NCBI GenBank assembly: GCA_035503915.1
Contig: DATJSU010000039.1
Span: 1 to 38,145, forward strand
Reading direction: 5' to 3'
Source: DATJMJ01 sp035503915
GTDB taxonomy: Bacteria > Actinomycetota > Acidimicrobiia > Acidimicrobiales > Palsa-688
Length of the DNA stretch: 38,145 nucleotides
Position numbers and translations under genes: made by a program. The notes below the pieces were generated by a model. The model was not told the DNA's origin. It did not search any database and saw only the letters and a list, made by a program, of their open reading frames with translations. Shown piece by piece: positions 1 to 9,400 of the stretch; position 1 is the first letter of the stretch, and every line of letters begins with the position of its first letter.

Positions 1-2
1 CT

Positions 3-1334
3 CCGGACGAGGCACACCCGCTGAACCTGTTCAGGGTGCACTGGTTCAATGGCGACCGGGACGGCCCGGTGAGCGTCCCAGCGCACATCGTCCTCGGTAA
101 GGAGCTGACGGGTGTCGAAGCCAAGATCGTTGTGGCCCTCGCCGACCGGTTCCCGATGGTCCATGCCCATAAGGTGCTCGCTGCCTACGCATGCCTCGCA
201 CCTCGGGTCATCACTGGGCAGTTCGACCCCACTTCGAACCGGGCCGTGTGGCCCTCTACCGGCAACTATTGCCGGGGTGGCGTGGCGATATCGCGCCTAA
301 TGGGTTGCAGGGGCGTAGCGGTGCTCCCCGAGGGGATGAGCAGCGAGCGGTTCACGTGGCTCGCACAGTGGGTCAGCGACCCGGCAGACATCATCGCCAC
401 CCCGGGTTCGGAGAGCAACGTTAAAGAAATCTACGACAAGTGCGCCGAGCTGTCGCTCGACCCGGCCAATGTGATCTTCAACCAGTTTGCTGAGCTCGCG
501 AACCACTTGGTCCACTACAGCTGCACGGGCCGCGCTCTCGGCACGGTCTTCGAGCACCTGCAAGGTCAAAATCCCGGTCTCAGCTTGCGCGCCTTCGTTT
601 CGGCCTCGGGTTCGGCGGGCACGCTGGGTGCGGGTGATTACCTAAAGGAAAACTATGGCGCCAAAGTAGTAGCCGCCGAGGCGCTGGAGTGCCCCACGAT
701 GCTCTACAACGGCTTCGGCGAGCACAATATCCAGGGCATCGGCGACAAGCACATCCCTCTGGTCCACAACGTGTACAACACCGACATAGTGACAGCGGTT
801 AGCGACCGGGCTACCGACCATCTGGCCGTGCTTTTCGGGTCCCCGGCGGGCCTCGCCTACCTTGCCCAGCGGCGCCGGGTACCACAGCATGTGATGAGGT
901 CTTTCGGCTCTCTCGGCCTATCGAGTACCTGCAACATCGTCGCCGCCATAAAGGTTGCGAAGTACCTCGACCTGGGTGCCGACGATGTCGTAGCCACGGT
1001 TGCCACCGACGGGGCCGAGATGTACGGCAGCGAACTTGCCAAGGTCAGAGCTCGTGATTTCCCAGATGGCTTCGATGAGGTGAGCGCAGCAGAGACTTTC
1101 GGGCGTTGGGTGCTCGCTGCAGGCAACGACCACTTGCTCGAAACGACTAGGCAGGACCGCGAAAGGATATTCAACCTTGGCTATTTCACATGGGTCGAAC
1201 AGCAAGGTTTGCCGGTCGAGGACTTCGCCGCGAGGCGCGAGCAGTCGTTTTGGAGGGACTTGCGCGCCAAGCTGCCGGTCTGGGACGAAATGATCAAAGA
1301 GTTCAACTCTCGTAGCGGTGTCTCGGTACCTTGA
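3..1334 (+). CDS. PLP-dependent fold-type II enzyme (cysteine synthase-like), 5' partial
   Basis: The reading frame is open to the window's left edge. The GTG at 36 is only the first possible start inside the window, and the preceding residues (PDEAHPLNLFR) read as normal protein, so the true start lies outside. Numbering from that GTG, the motif AHKV has Lys46 as the likely Schiff-base lysine, followed by STGNYCRGG (74-82) and a glycine loop SGSAGTLGAG (191-200) that would hold the PLP phosphate. This pattern fits the tryptophan synthase beta / cysteine synthase superfamily. The substrate cannot be read from the sequence; beta-replacement or beta-elimination on an amino acid is typical of the family. 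The stop overlaps the start of the next gene (TTGA), which implies translational coupling to a second PLP enzyme. The protein is cytoplasmic, with no signal peptide in the visible part. I am confident of the superfamily, not of the reaction. Confidence 0.85.
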   Translation, partial: PDEAHPLNLFRVHWFNGDRDGPVSVPAHIVLGKELTGVEAKIVVALADRFPMVHAHKVLAAYACLAPRVITGQFDPTSNRAVWPSTGNYCRGGVAISRLMGCRGVAVLPEGMSSERFTWLAQWVSDPADIIATPGSESNVKEIYDKCAELSLDPANVIFNQFAELANHLVHYSCTGRALGTVFEHLQGQNPGLSLRAFVSASGSAGTLGAGDYLKENYGAKVVAAEALECPTMLYNGFGEHNIQGIGDKHIPLVHNVYNTDIVTAVSDRATDHLAVLFGSPAGLAYLAQRRRVPQHVMRSFGSLGLSSTCNIVAAIKVAKYLDLGADDVVATVATDGAEMYGSELAKVRARDFPDGFDEVSAAETFGRWVLAAGNDHLLETTRQDRERIFNLGYFTWVEQQGLPVEDFAARREQSFWRDLRAKLPVWDEMIKEFNSRSGVSVP

Positions 1335-2716
1335 CAGCACTGGCCACGCGCCTGGTGTGCGCGGGGTGCGGGAGCTCGCCAAGGGCCGACGACCCCTATC
1401 CGTTCCGATGCCCGCGCGCTGGCGAGGGAGATATCGACCATGTGTTAGCCAGGATCTTGGCTACCGATGGGCTCAGTTTCCCGTCAGGGCTCGAGGAAGA
1501 GCCATTCTGCCGGTACCGCACCCTCCTGCACAGCTACCAGCGCGCTCTCTCTGGCGGCATCACGGACGCCGGCTTCGTGGCTCTCGTCGAACGCTTGGAC
1601 CGTGCCGTTGGCGCAGTTGGCGGCCACGGCTTCAAAGTCACGCCGTTTGCCCGCAACGACCAACTTTCTGAGTCCCTGGGCTTCGAACGCGAGGGCGGCG
1701 TGTGGGTGAAAGACGAGACGGGCAATGTGGCCGGCTCGCACAAGGGCCGCCACTTAATGGGCGTCCTGCTGCACTTGGAGGTGGCCGAGCACTTAGGGCT
1801 GGCGGCCCCGGGGCACCGACCGGACCTGGCGGTCGCGAGTTGCGGCAACGCCGCGCTGGCTGCAGCCGTGGTGGCCGCTGCGGGCGGCCGCCACTTGGCG
1901 GTGTTCGTCCCCCTCGACGCGGACCCTGGCATCGTGGAGCAACTTCGCAGCCTCGGAGCCCATGTAGTGGCGTGCCCGCGCTCAGCAGGTGCTGCCGGCG
2001 ACCCCACGCAAGCCCGGTTACAGGCACAACTGGCTGCCGGCGCCCTGCCTTTTACCTGCCAAGGCAGTGAAAACGGCCTCTCCATAGAAGGCGGCGAGAC
2101 GATTGGCTACGAGATCGTCTCGGACCTCGTCAGCAACGGCGGCCCGCAATTGGACCACGTCGTCGTCCAAGTCGGGGGCGGCGCGCTCGCGAGCAGTTGC
2201 GTACAAGCCTTCGCCGAGGCCGTACGACTGGGCGCCCTTGCCCGGGCCCCCAAGACGCACACGGTCCAAACCCTTGCGGCACACCCGCTAGAACGGGCCT
2301 ACCAGGCGGTGGAACATCTCATGCGGGACAAGCACACCGGGCTCCCCAACGCCCTCGCGTTTGCAGCCGGTCACAGGTCCGATTTCATGTGGCCGTGGGA
2401 GGAGGAGCCGAAAAGCATCGCGAAAGGGATCCTCGACGACGAGACATACGACTGGTTGGCCGTGGTCGCAGGGATGCTTGGCAGCGGTGGGCGCCCGGTA
2501 GTTGTTTCAGAAGAACGCCTTGTGCAAGCTCACCAGCTCGGGAAGGCGGCTGGGTTCAAGGCGGACGCCACCGGCACCGCAGGTTTGGCCGGTTTGCTCG
2601 AGCTGCGGGCCGCGGGAGAGGTATCGCCCGACCAACACGTTGCGGTGCTCTTCACCGGGACCGAGCGACCTCGACCTGCAGGCGCCACGCCCATTGCCTT
2701 CGGACTGGCTCCATAA
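1331..2716 (+). CDS. PLP-dependent enzyme, threonine synthase-like
   Basis: This 461-aa protein starts at a TTG that shares bases with the stop codon of the upstream PLP gene. The N-terminus has a zinc-ribbon-like CAGC (Cys10, Cys13) and another Cys at 27, as often seen at the head of threonine synthase-like proteins. VKDET (126-130) leads to GSHKGRH with Lys138 as the probable PLP lysine. SCGNAALAAAV (170-180) is the substrate/cofactor loop and GGGAL (282-286) the phosphate-binding glycine loop. Known relatives act on O-phosphohomoserine, threonine, or diaminopropionate-type substrates, but nothing here decides among them. Two different fold-type II enzymes made in tandem suggest sequential steps or a heteromeric complex (inference). 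A 48-bp gap with AAGGAGG separates it from the Tat-signal gene downstream, so all five genes from 3 to 10763 may be one transcript. Confidence 0.85.
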   Translation: MTALATRLVCAGCGSSPRADDPYPFRCPRAGEGDIDHVLARILATDGLSFPSGLEEEPFCRYRTLLHSYQRALSGGITDAGFVALVERLDRAVGAVGGHGFKVTPFARNDQLSESLGFEREGGVWVKDETGNVAGSHKGRHLMGVLLHLEVAEHLGLAAPGHRPDLAVASCGNAALAAAVVAAAGGRHLAVFVPLDADPGIVEQLRSLGAHVVACPRSAGAAGDPTQARLQAQLAAGALPFTCQGSENGLSIEGGETIGYEIVSDLVSNGGPQLDHVVVQVGGGALASSCVQAFAEAVRLGALARAPKTHTVQTLAAHPLERAYQAVEHLMRDKHTGLPNALAFAAGHRSDFMWPWEEEPKSIAKGILDDETYDWLAVVAGMLGSGGRPVVVSEERLVQAHQLGKAAGFKADATGTAGLAGLLELRAAGEVSPDQHVAVLFTGTERPRPAGATPIAFGLAP

Positions 2717-2764
2717 GAGACTACGGTTGCCCGAACAGTCCTGTTCGCCCAACAAGGAGGACCG

Positions 2765-3838
2765 ATGAGCGAGGACGACGCCGCCGGCCCGGGTGGAGGC
2801 AAACGCGAGGACGACGCCGGTGCCTCGGGGCGACCACTCTCGCGCAGGCAGTTCATCGGAGGAGCTGCGGGGCTAGCGGGGACGGCTTACCTCGCTAGCT
2901 TCTCGAGGGGTAAGCCCCTCTGGCTCAGCCAGCTGAACCCCTTCCGGGTGCTGGCTGCCGCCGCCGGCACCATCAAGCCGCCCAGCGAGGTGCCCGATTT
3001 TGCCATAACTGCCGAACGTGACACGGACCTGGTCCTGCTCGACTTTGAGTTCTATGGCTTTAGCCTCCAACGCGTAAAGGGCGTTGCGACCTTGGTCCCT
3101 ACGATGGCCTCTGCGGTGGGCACGGCGGCCGGGACCAGCAACATCGTCGTCGTGGGGCTGCCACCACAGTGCGTCGGCGAGGCTGCGTACCCTGTCGACC
3201 TAGAAAGCCAGAGCGCGCAGAGCTACGGGGCCACCGCTCCGCTCCCGGTCGACGCACCTCCTATCGTCTCTGCTGTCGGTGGGCCGAGCCGTTTGGTGTT
3301 CACGCTCCCAACGGGTGTGGAGATCCCTTTGCCCAACATGGCAGCTGAAGACCTCCTCGACTGGAGCAAATGGGCCCTCGTCGTCCCGACCACAGCACAA
3401 ATTAACCCCCCTGGGCCAGTCGGCGCGACCCCCGGCGCCGGCCCGAAGGGTTACCCGCTCCCGTACCAGCCGGGCCCGTTCGAGACTGCCATCGAGTTCC
3501 CCTACGCCCTCTTCATCGCTCCTGTCGTGTACGTAGCGGGGGACAGCACAAGGCTTGTCGAAGGTGCCCGCCTGCGCTTGCCCCTCTCTGAGTCCTACGA
3601 CACGTACTTCACCTCGCGCACCAGGCCGCTCTTTAACGGCACCATCGCCGACCTCTGGACGGCAGACCTTGCGCGGGGCAACAGCGAGGCCGGGCTTGCG
3701 GCACACCTACCCACCCCACTGCCCCAGGTTGGCGCCGTTTGGGCATCAGATATGTACTTCACGACAAGCTTCGCGCCGCCGCCGCCAAGCGCCACCGAAG
3801 CTGACGAGATCTATTACCAACAAGCTCAACCCAAATGA
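2765..3838 (+). CDS. Tat-signal exported protein of unknown function
   Basis: The start ATG follows an excellent ribosome site (AAGGAGGACCG). The 357-aa product has a twin-arginine leader: a charged Gly/Asp-rich N-region, then SRRQFIGG (Arg27-Arg28) and a short hydrophobic stretch to about residue 46. The mature part is rich in beta-favouring residues and proline, with FPYALFIAP near 245-253 and VGAVWASDMYF near the end. I recognise no catalytic motif. The gene ends 10 bp before the next, and its C-terminal portion together with the start of that protein reads like one longer family split in two (recollection of similar single-chain proteins, not checked). Role unknown; it probably acts outside the cytoplasm in a folded state, as Tat substrates do. 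Confidence 0.75.
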   Translation: MSEDDAAGPGGGKREDDAGASGRPLSRRQFIGGAAGLAGTAYLASFSRGKPLWLSQLNPFRVLAAAAGTIKPPSEVPDFAITAERDTDLVLLDFEFYGFSLQRVKGVATLVPTMASAVGTAAGTSNIVVVGLPPQCVGEAAYPVDLESQSAQSYGATAPLPVDAPPIVSAVGGPSRLVFTLPTGVEIPLPNMAAEDLLDWSKWALVVPTTAQINPPGPVGATPGAGPKGYPLPYQPGPFETAIEFPYALFIAPVVYVAGDSTRLVEGARLRLPLSESYDTYFTSRTRPLFNGTIADLWTADLARGNSEAGLAAHLPTPLPQVGAVWASDMYFTTSFAPPPPSATEADEIYYQQAQPK

Positions 3839-3848
3839 AAGGGCTCGC

Positions 3849-6455
3849 GTGAGCGACTTCTCGATCGAGGCCGGGCATGGCCCACAGTTCCAGTTCACGA
3901 GCCTGGACCAAACAGATCGCCAGGGCATCGTCCTGCTGTCCGGCAATGCCAACCAAACGGGTTACGCGCCAGTCACAGTCAACAGCCTCGCACTGAGCGC
4001 GCTGGGCACGACAGCAGATCTGGTTGGGGAATGGGACTACACGGGCGGGGGCATCTCGTCATGGCGCCACGTAGCCGCAACCGGGCGCGACATCTATGTC
4101 CGCGTCACCCGAAAAGGGTACCTTTTCCCGCTCGGGCACAGGGCCATTGTGGTAACTGTCGTCGAGCGGGTGCTCGTCCCCGACCCCACAAGAAGCGACT
4201 GGTACGACGCCTATCTTCAAGTCCAGCGCTACATCCGCGTCCTTCAGCCAGTTAAGAGTTACCCCGCACTGGGCCAACCTTTCGGCACGAACGACTGGCC
4301 GTTTTCCTCGGTCAAGGTCCTTACCACCGTGAGCCCGCTCCTCGATGCACCGAGCAGCTCACCTGGCGCTGACGACTGCCCCCCTCTCGGTGCCGCTGCT
4401 GGTGGGTCGAGTTCTTCGTACTTTCAAGCCTTTTTGCCCACCTCTGGGGGCTCGGCCGTCCTTTGGGACCTCGTCGCGACCGACCTCGCCGGGCACGAGG
4501 TGCACTTACAAATCCCGCTCTACTTCTTCGCAGGACAGTTCGGTTCCTACCCCGTTTCGCAGTACGACGCCAACGGGCTCGCCACGTTCATCGAGCATTA
4601 CAACTCGGCCCCCGCCGGCTACCGCCAAGCGCGAGGCAACGGTGCCCCGCTCAAGCTTGCCCCTGAGGCAGGAGGGCCCGCGAACGGGACGACGCACCCG
4701 CTCGTCGTGCTTACCCTCGGGGCAGCGAGCAGCGTCGAGGACCCCAACGTACCTACGAAGGCTGACCATTACCCGGGGCCACCAGGCTCGAGCGCCCTCC
4801 AGGGCGAAGACCAGCCGGCCTTCTACCCCGTGATCGCGCAGGCTCAGGTCCGTCTTCAGGCAGCAGACGCCCTTTCGCGAGGGAGCTTTTCCGACTCGAG
4901 CGGCGACGGCGTGGTGCTCGAGTATTACTCGGCTTACGTCGTCGACGGGATGAGCGACGGCTCTCCGCCGGCCTCTAACCCGGGGGCGGTTTACGCCCAG
5001 TTCGCAGACGCGATGACGGGCAACGCCCCATTACTTCAGTTCCCGGCCGATTCAGTCGGGGGCCTCGGTTGCCCGAACGGTCACATGATCGGCGTTTCGG
5101 CGATCGCGGGGCCAGTTTCAGGAGACTCCACCTCCGCATCCAGCGCCCGGAGCGACCTCGATGACTATGCCAGCAGCGGGTCGGCTCTGCCGGCGAACTA
5201 CTTCAAATCGCTCGCGAGCGAAGGTCAAACCGCCCTCTCTCAGTTCCTCGGCGGTCTCCCGCTCAGCGGGATAGTGAAGGCCTTCATCAACGCGAGGGGC
5301 GGGGCACCGAACATCACAGCCAACCTCGACCAGGCAACCGGGGTGCTTACGGTGACTTATGCGCTCAGCACGGCACTCGTTGAGTGGCCTGGTTCGTCTG
5401 GGCCGGAGGCGGCTCTGGGCACGGTTTTCGAGCCTGACGCCAGCGGGGGCGGGCAGTTACAGCTGATGGCGACGGCTACGGTCGCCCCTGACGGCACGGC
5501 CACCTATGACGTCGAGGGGTCCATCGACCCGTTCACGCTCTACCTTTTCGGCAACCAAGGGGCCCCGTACGTCGTCTCCGTCCCCTTCAACTCGATGAGC
5601 TTCACCGCATTGAACGGCCAGAAGCCACAGGTCCAGGTATCCGTCGGCACGGTCAGCTTCGAAGGCATCCTCTCGTTCGTCAATACCCTCGAGCAGTTCC
5701 TCTCCGAGCTCGGGGGCAACGGTTTTTCGATCTCGGTCACCGCGTCCGAACTTGACGCAAGCTTCTCGCTCAGCTTGCCGAGCATCGGCATGGGTGTTTT
5801 CACGCTTTCAGGCATTGGGCTCTCCGCCGGCCTTACGATCCCCTTCCTCGGCGGCCCGGCAGTCGCTCAGTTCGGCTTCGCCAGCCAGGAAAACCCGTTC
5901 CAGCTGACGGTCATGATGTTCGGAGGCGGCGGCTTTTTCTTGGTCGGGCTCGGTTTTGGCGGCATCCAGCAGATCCAGGCTCAGTTCCAGTTCGAAGGAT
6001 CCTTCGAGCTGGACATCGTTGTGGCGAGCGGCGGTCTCACGCTCGCCGCAGGAGTCTATTACTCTTACGCCGCGCCGAGCGCGCCCAATACCGCTGGCAC
6101 CACGACGCTTACCGGCTTCGTCCGGCTCACGGGCGAGCTCTCGGTGCTCGGGCTCATCAGCATCTCGGCTGAGCTCGACCTCAGCCTCACCTATCAGAGC
6201 CCCAACTACGTCGAGGGGACAGCATCGCTCACAGTCACCATCCACCTCGTTTTCTTCAGCGTTTCCCCGTCGATCACGGTCCACAAGCAGTTCTCAGGTG
6301 GAGGAGACCCGCCGGCAGAGGAAGAGGCGAGGCTGGCGGCCCTCGACAGCGATGGCCCGGCTTCCTTGCCTCCCGCAGCTGTCAACCCAGTACTGTTCAC
6401 CGACATTCTCAACCAGAGCGCCTGGGACGACTACGTGGGCGCTTTCGGTGCTTGA
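3849..6455 (+). CDS. Large beta-rich protein of unknown function (868 aa)
   Basis: The reading frame stays open upstream to 3555, but that part overlaps the Tat-protein gene and looks like a shadow. The GTG at 3849 preceded by GAAAGGG, 10 bp after the upstream stop, is the sensible start. There is no signal peptide. The N-terminal 250 residues contain SLDQTDRQGIVLLSG, a WRH motif and GYLFPLGHRA. Residues about 640-820 are a run of alternating hydrophobic and glycine-rich strands (for example GIGLSAGLTIPFLGG and FGGGGFFLVGLGFGG), suggesting an extended beta-sheet or a membrane-contacting beta structure rather than alpha-helical membrane spans. The C-terminus is acidic and Pro/Ala-rich and ends in WDDYVGAFGA. 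No enzyme motif is recognised. Tight spacing on both sides (10 and 15 bp) argues that it works with its neighbours. Confidence 0.75.
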   Translation: MSDFSIEAGHGPQFQFTSLDQTDRQGIVLLSGNANQTGYAPVTVNSLALSALGTTADLVGEWDYTGGGISSWRHVAATGRDIYVRVTRKGYLFPLGHRAIVVTVVERVLVPDPTRSDWYDAYLQVQRYIRVLQPVKSYPALGQPFGTNDWPFSSVKVLTTVSPLLDAPSSSPGADDCPPLGAAAGGSSSSYFQAFLPTSGGSAVLWDLVATDLAGHEVHLQIPLYFFAGQFGSYPVSQYDANGLATFIEHYNSAPAGYRQARGNGAPLKLAPEAGGPANGTTHPLVVLTLGAASSVEDPNVPTKADHYPGPPGSSALQGEDQPAFYPVIAQAQVRLQAADALSRGSFSDSSGDGVVLEYYSAYVVDGMSDGSPPASNPGAVYAQFADAMTGNAPLLQFPADSVGGLGCPNGHMIGVSAIAGPVSGDSTSASSARSDLDDYASSGSALPANYFKSLASEGQTALSQFLGGLPLSGIVKAFINARGGAPNITANLDQATGVLTVTYALSTALVEWPGSSGPEAALGTVFEPDASGGGQLQLMATATVAPDGTATYDVEGSIDPFTLYLFGNQGAPYVVSVPFNSMSFTALNGQKPQVQVSVGTVSFEGILSFVNTLEQFLSELGGNGFSISVTASELDASFSLSLPSIGMGVFTLSGIGLSAGLTIPFLGGPAVAQFGFASQENPFQLTVMMFGGGGFFLVGLGFGGIQQIQAQFQFEGSFELDIVVASGGLTLAAGVYYSYAAPSAPNTAGTTTLTGFVRLTGELSVLGLISISAELDLSLTYQSPNYVEGTASLTVTIHLVFFSVSPSITVHKQFSGGGDPPAEEEARLAALDSDGPASLPPAAVNPVLFTDILNQSAWDDYVGAFGA

Positions 6456-6470
6456 GGGGAGCGAGCCGAC

Positions 6471-9400
6471 ATGCAAACCGAGACAATCGTCTGGTCCCCG
6501 CTCCCCAATGGCCATGTTGGCGCTGACGCGAGGACCGTCCTGCTGTCGGTCTTCGTTTCGCCGAAACTGGAAAGCACCTCGGGGGCCCCGACGCTCGAGT
6601 TGTTCCCCCACTGGAGGAACTGGCCTTCTACCGTACAGGCAAGTGGCGGCCCGCTCCCCTTCGAGGTCTTGTTCGAGGGGTACCCGCCCGTTACGGTCAG
6701 CCCGGACACCACAGTGCTTTCACCCGCACAGTGGTCGGCAGTCTTCGACCCTCAGATAACACGGGTGGACTCGTACACCTACACGGACTACTCCACTTAC
6801 CCCGTCACGACGTTCTCTGTGGCCGACGTGGCCAAGTTTGTGTCAGGCATCTACGGCACCATTGGCGCCGCCACCCCGCTGCGCCCGCCCCTGGTGGTGA
6901 CCTCATCGCCCCGAGAAAGCAGTTTCGCAATCCCTGAAAGCGTCTTCGAATTGGTCGGCGCGAGCTCGGGGCCGTACCTGGACGCTTACAAGGACCTCGT
7001 CGCTCTGGCCGGGACGAGTGGCAACCCAGCGGTGAACCAGGCTTGCGCCTTCCATGTCTTTCCCGAAGCCGCTGCCACCTTCGTGCCGACCGTCGCTCCC
7101 GTCCTGGACTTCCACACGGCCATCTCGGCGTTGGCGTCGTTCCCGAGCGTGCTCGAAAGCTTCGGCCTTGTTTTCCGCCTGCAAGTCCCTTTGCCCGAGG
7201 GGCTCACCCCTTCGAGCTCGCTCACGCCGGTGGTGGTCCAGGTAAAACCCGCTTGGGACGTCGCAACCAGCGAGGACGTCACGATCATCAACGTGGCAAT
7301 GAGCACCCAGGCAGAGCTGAGCACCGACCGCTTCTTGGCGTCCCCCCGGGGGCCGTTTTACCGCCTCAATATGCTCGAACTGAGCAAGCGCCCGCCTTTT
7401 TCCGTGGTCGAGCTCGACGTTGACGGAGCCGCCGAGTCGCTCACGAGCACCGCCATCTCGGTACAGTCCCTCGCGAGCTGGCTGAGGCCTCTCGAACAGC
7501 CCGGGGCCGAGATCTCGGTCCCTGTGCCGGCGCTGCGTTCCATCGGTCCATCAATCGTTTGGAGCGGGTGGGGGCAAAGCAGCACGCACGGCGGGACCGG
7601 GAGCCTGAGCGCTCTCACCTATAACCAGACGCAGATCCAAAACGCCGTCTCGGGCTGGGTCAACTGGTACCAACACCCTGTTCCCAAGCCGCCCGAGCCG
7701 ACGTTGCCGGTGCTGCGGGCGGAGGACATCACCCGCGGCCACCGTTTCGACGTCCACGACGAGACTGAACCGACGCCAGCATGGCGTTCGCTCCACGAGC
7801 GCATCGGCACTTACACCTTCGGCACGGGCACGAGCGCCCTCACAACCACGCTCCAAGACGAAGGCATGGTCGTCCCGGGAGCGACCCAGCCGACTTCCAA
7901 AAGCGGCACATCCGCTCAGTTTTACGTCCACGAGTCGATCGCACGGTGGGCAGGCTGGAGCCTTTCGGCACCACGACCTGGCGGGAGCATAGCCCCCGAC
8001 GACACAGTAGACGAGAGCCCCACGAACCCCGTGGCGACCAACACCGACCCGCTCGGGAACCAGAACCCTCAGATGTCCGTGAACTTCAAGGTGCTCCCCG
8101 GGTCCCTCCCCAAGCTCCGCTACGGTCGGAAGTACCGCTACAGAGCAAGGGCTGTCGACATGGGCGGCCATTCGCTGCCAGTCACGAGCACGGACGCAAC
8201 GAGCGCGACAGCCCCCATTACCCATTACCGCTACGAACCGGTCGCGAGCCCGGTTGTCGTCCCGGTGGCTCCCTTCGGACCGGGAGAAGCGGCATTCCTG
8301 GTACCCATCCTCGACTATCAGGACGGCCGCCCCATTGCGCCCAACGGCCGCTGGCTGTTCCCGCCGAAGGCCTCCCAGATGATGGTGGAAGAGCACGGGA
8401 TGCTCGACGGCTACGTCGAAGGTAGCCCGCCAAACCCGCATGCGGCACCCACGCCCGCGGCCTACGCCCTGCTCGCAACGCGAACCGACGGGAGGATCGA
8501 AGGCATGCCAGGAGCGCAGAAAGCTACCTCCCCGGGGGGCGGCAGTTACTATTACCTCCCCGCCGGCCCTTCGGTTCAGGCGCCGTCTCCCACCTCGACA
8601 CCGTGGTTGCCGGACCCCCTCTCGAGCGGAGCCTACTTCCAGAGCCTCCCGGTACCGTCCTACGTCAAGCCAGCCCATCCTGAGATCGCTGCTTTGCCAT
8701 GGGCCGGGGGGATTTGGCCGGGCCAACAACCGGCGCTCCTCGTCCTCGAGGCGGGACCGTCCCCGTCAAACGAACTGCTCCAGGCAACGGCCTCGACTGC
8801 GGCGCTTGTGAAGGTGACCCTGCCCCCTGCATCGGTCGCCAATATCTTCATCAGCAGCACAATTTCAGCGCCTGCTCTGGGAACCCTGGGCGTTTGGTCG
8901 TGGATCTTGCCAAATCTCCCCGCAGCCGACAGGGTCAAAACAACGGAGGCCGCCATCCTCGGGCTGTTGTGGATGCTTACCCCCTACAAAGTTGTCCGCT
9001 TGGTGCACGCCGTCCGCGTGCCATTGCTGGCACCGGCCCTAAGAGCACCCGTCGTGCACCCGCGGGCGTACGGTTCGGCTCAGGCAACGATCACGGACGC
9101 GGCCTATGAGCTGTCGGAACCCTCTACGGCAAGCGTCAATGTCGAGGCCGCATGGGTGGACCCGGTCGACGACCTCTCAAAACCCGGGCCACAGCTTGTC
9201 AAGACTTCCCAGCACGCTTTCAAGCTCGTGGTGCCTGACCCGCTCGGCCTCGGGCCCGAGGCCCAGGCGATGAAGGTCGTGGCGCCGGCTCGGCCGTTCG
9301 CCTTATACCCGGGAGGCGGAGGGGCCGTCCACACGATCGGCGATACCAAACACCACGCCATCAGTTACACATGCACAGGGATAAGCCGCTTTGTTGAGTT

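Noticed and set aside
3555..3848. N-terminal extension of the 868-aa gene
   Set aside because: It overlaps the Tat-protein gene in another frame, is Pro/Ser/Arg-rich and lacks a ribosome site; the GTG at 3849 fits better.
7551..8729. 392-codon open frame on the minus strand
   Set aside because: It is antisense to the 1430-aa gene, Arg/Gly-rich and without domain motifs: a GC-bias shadow.
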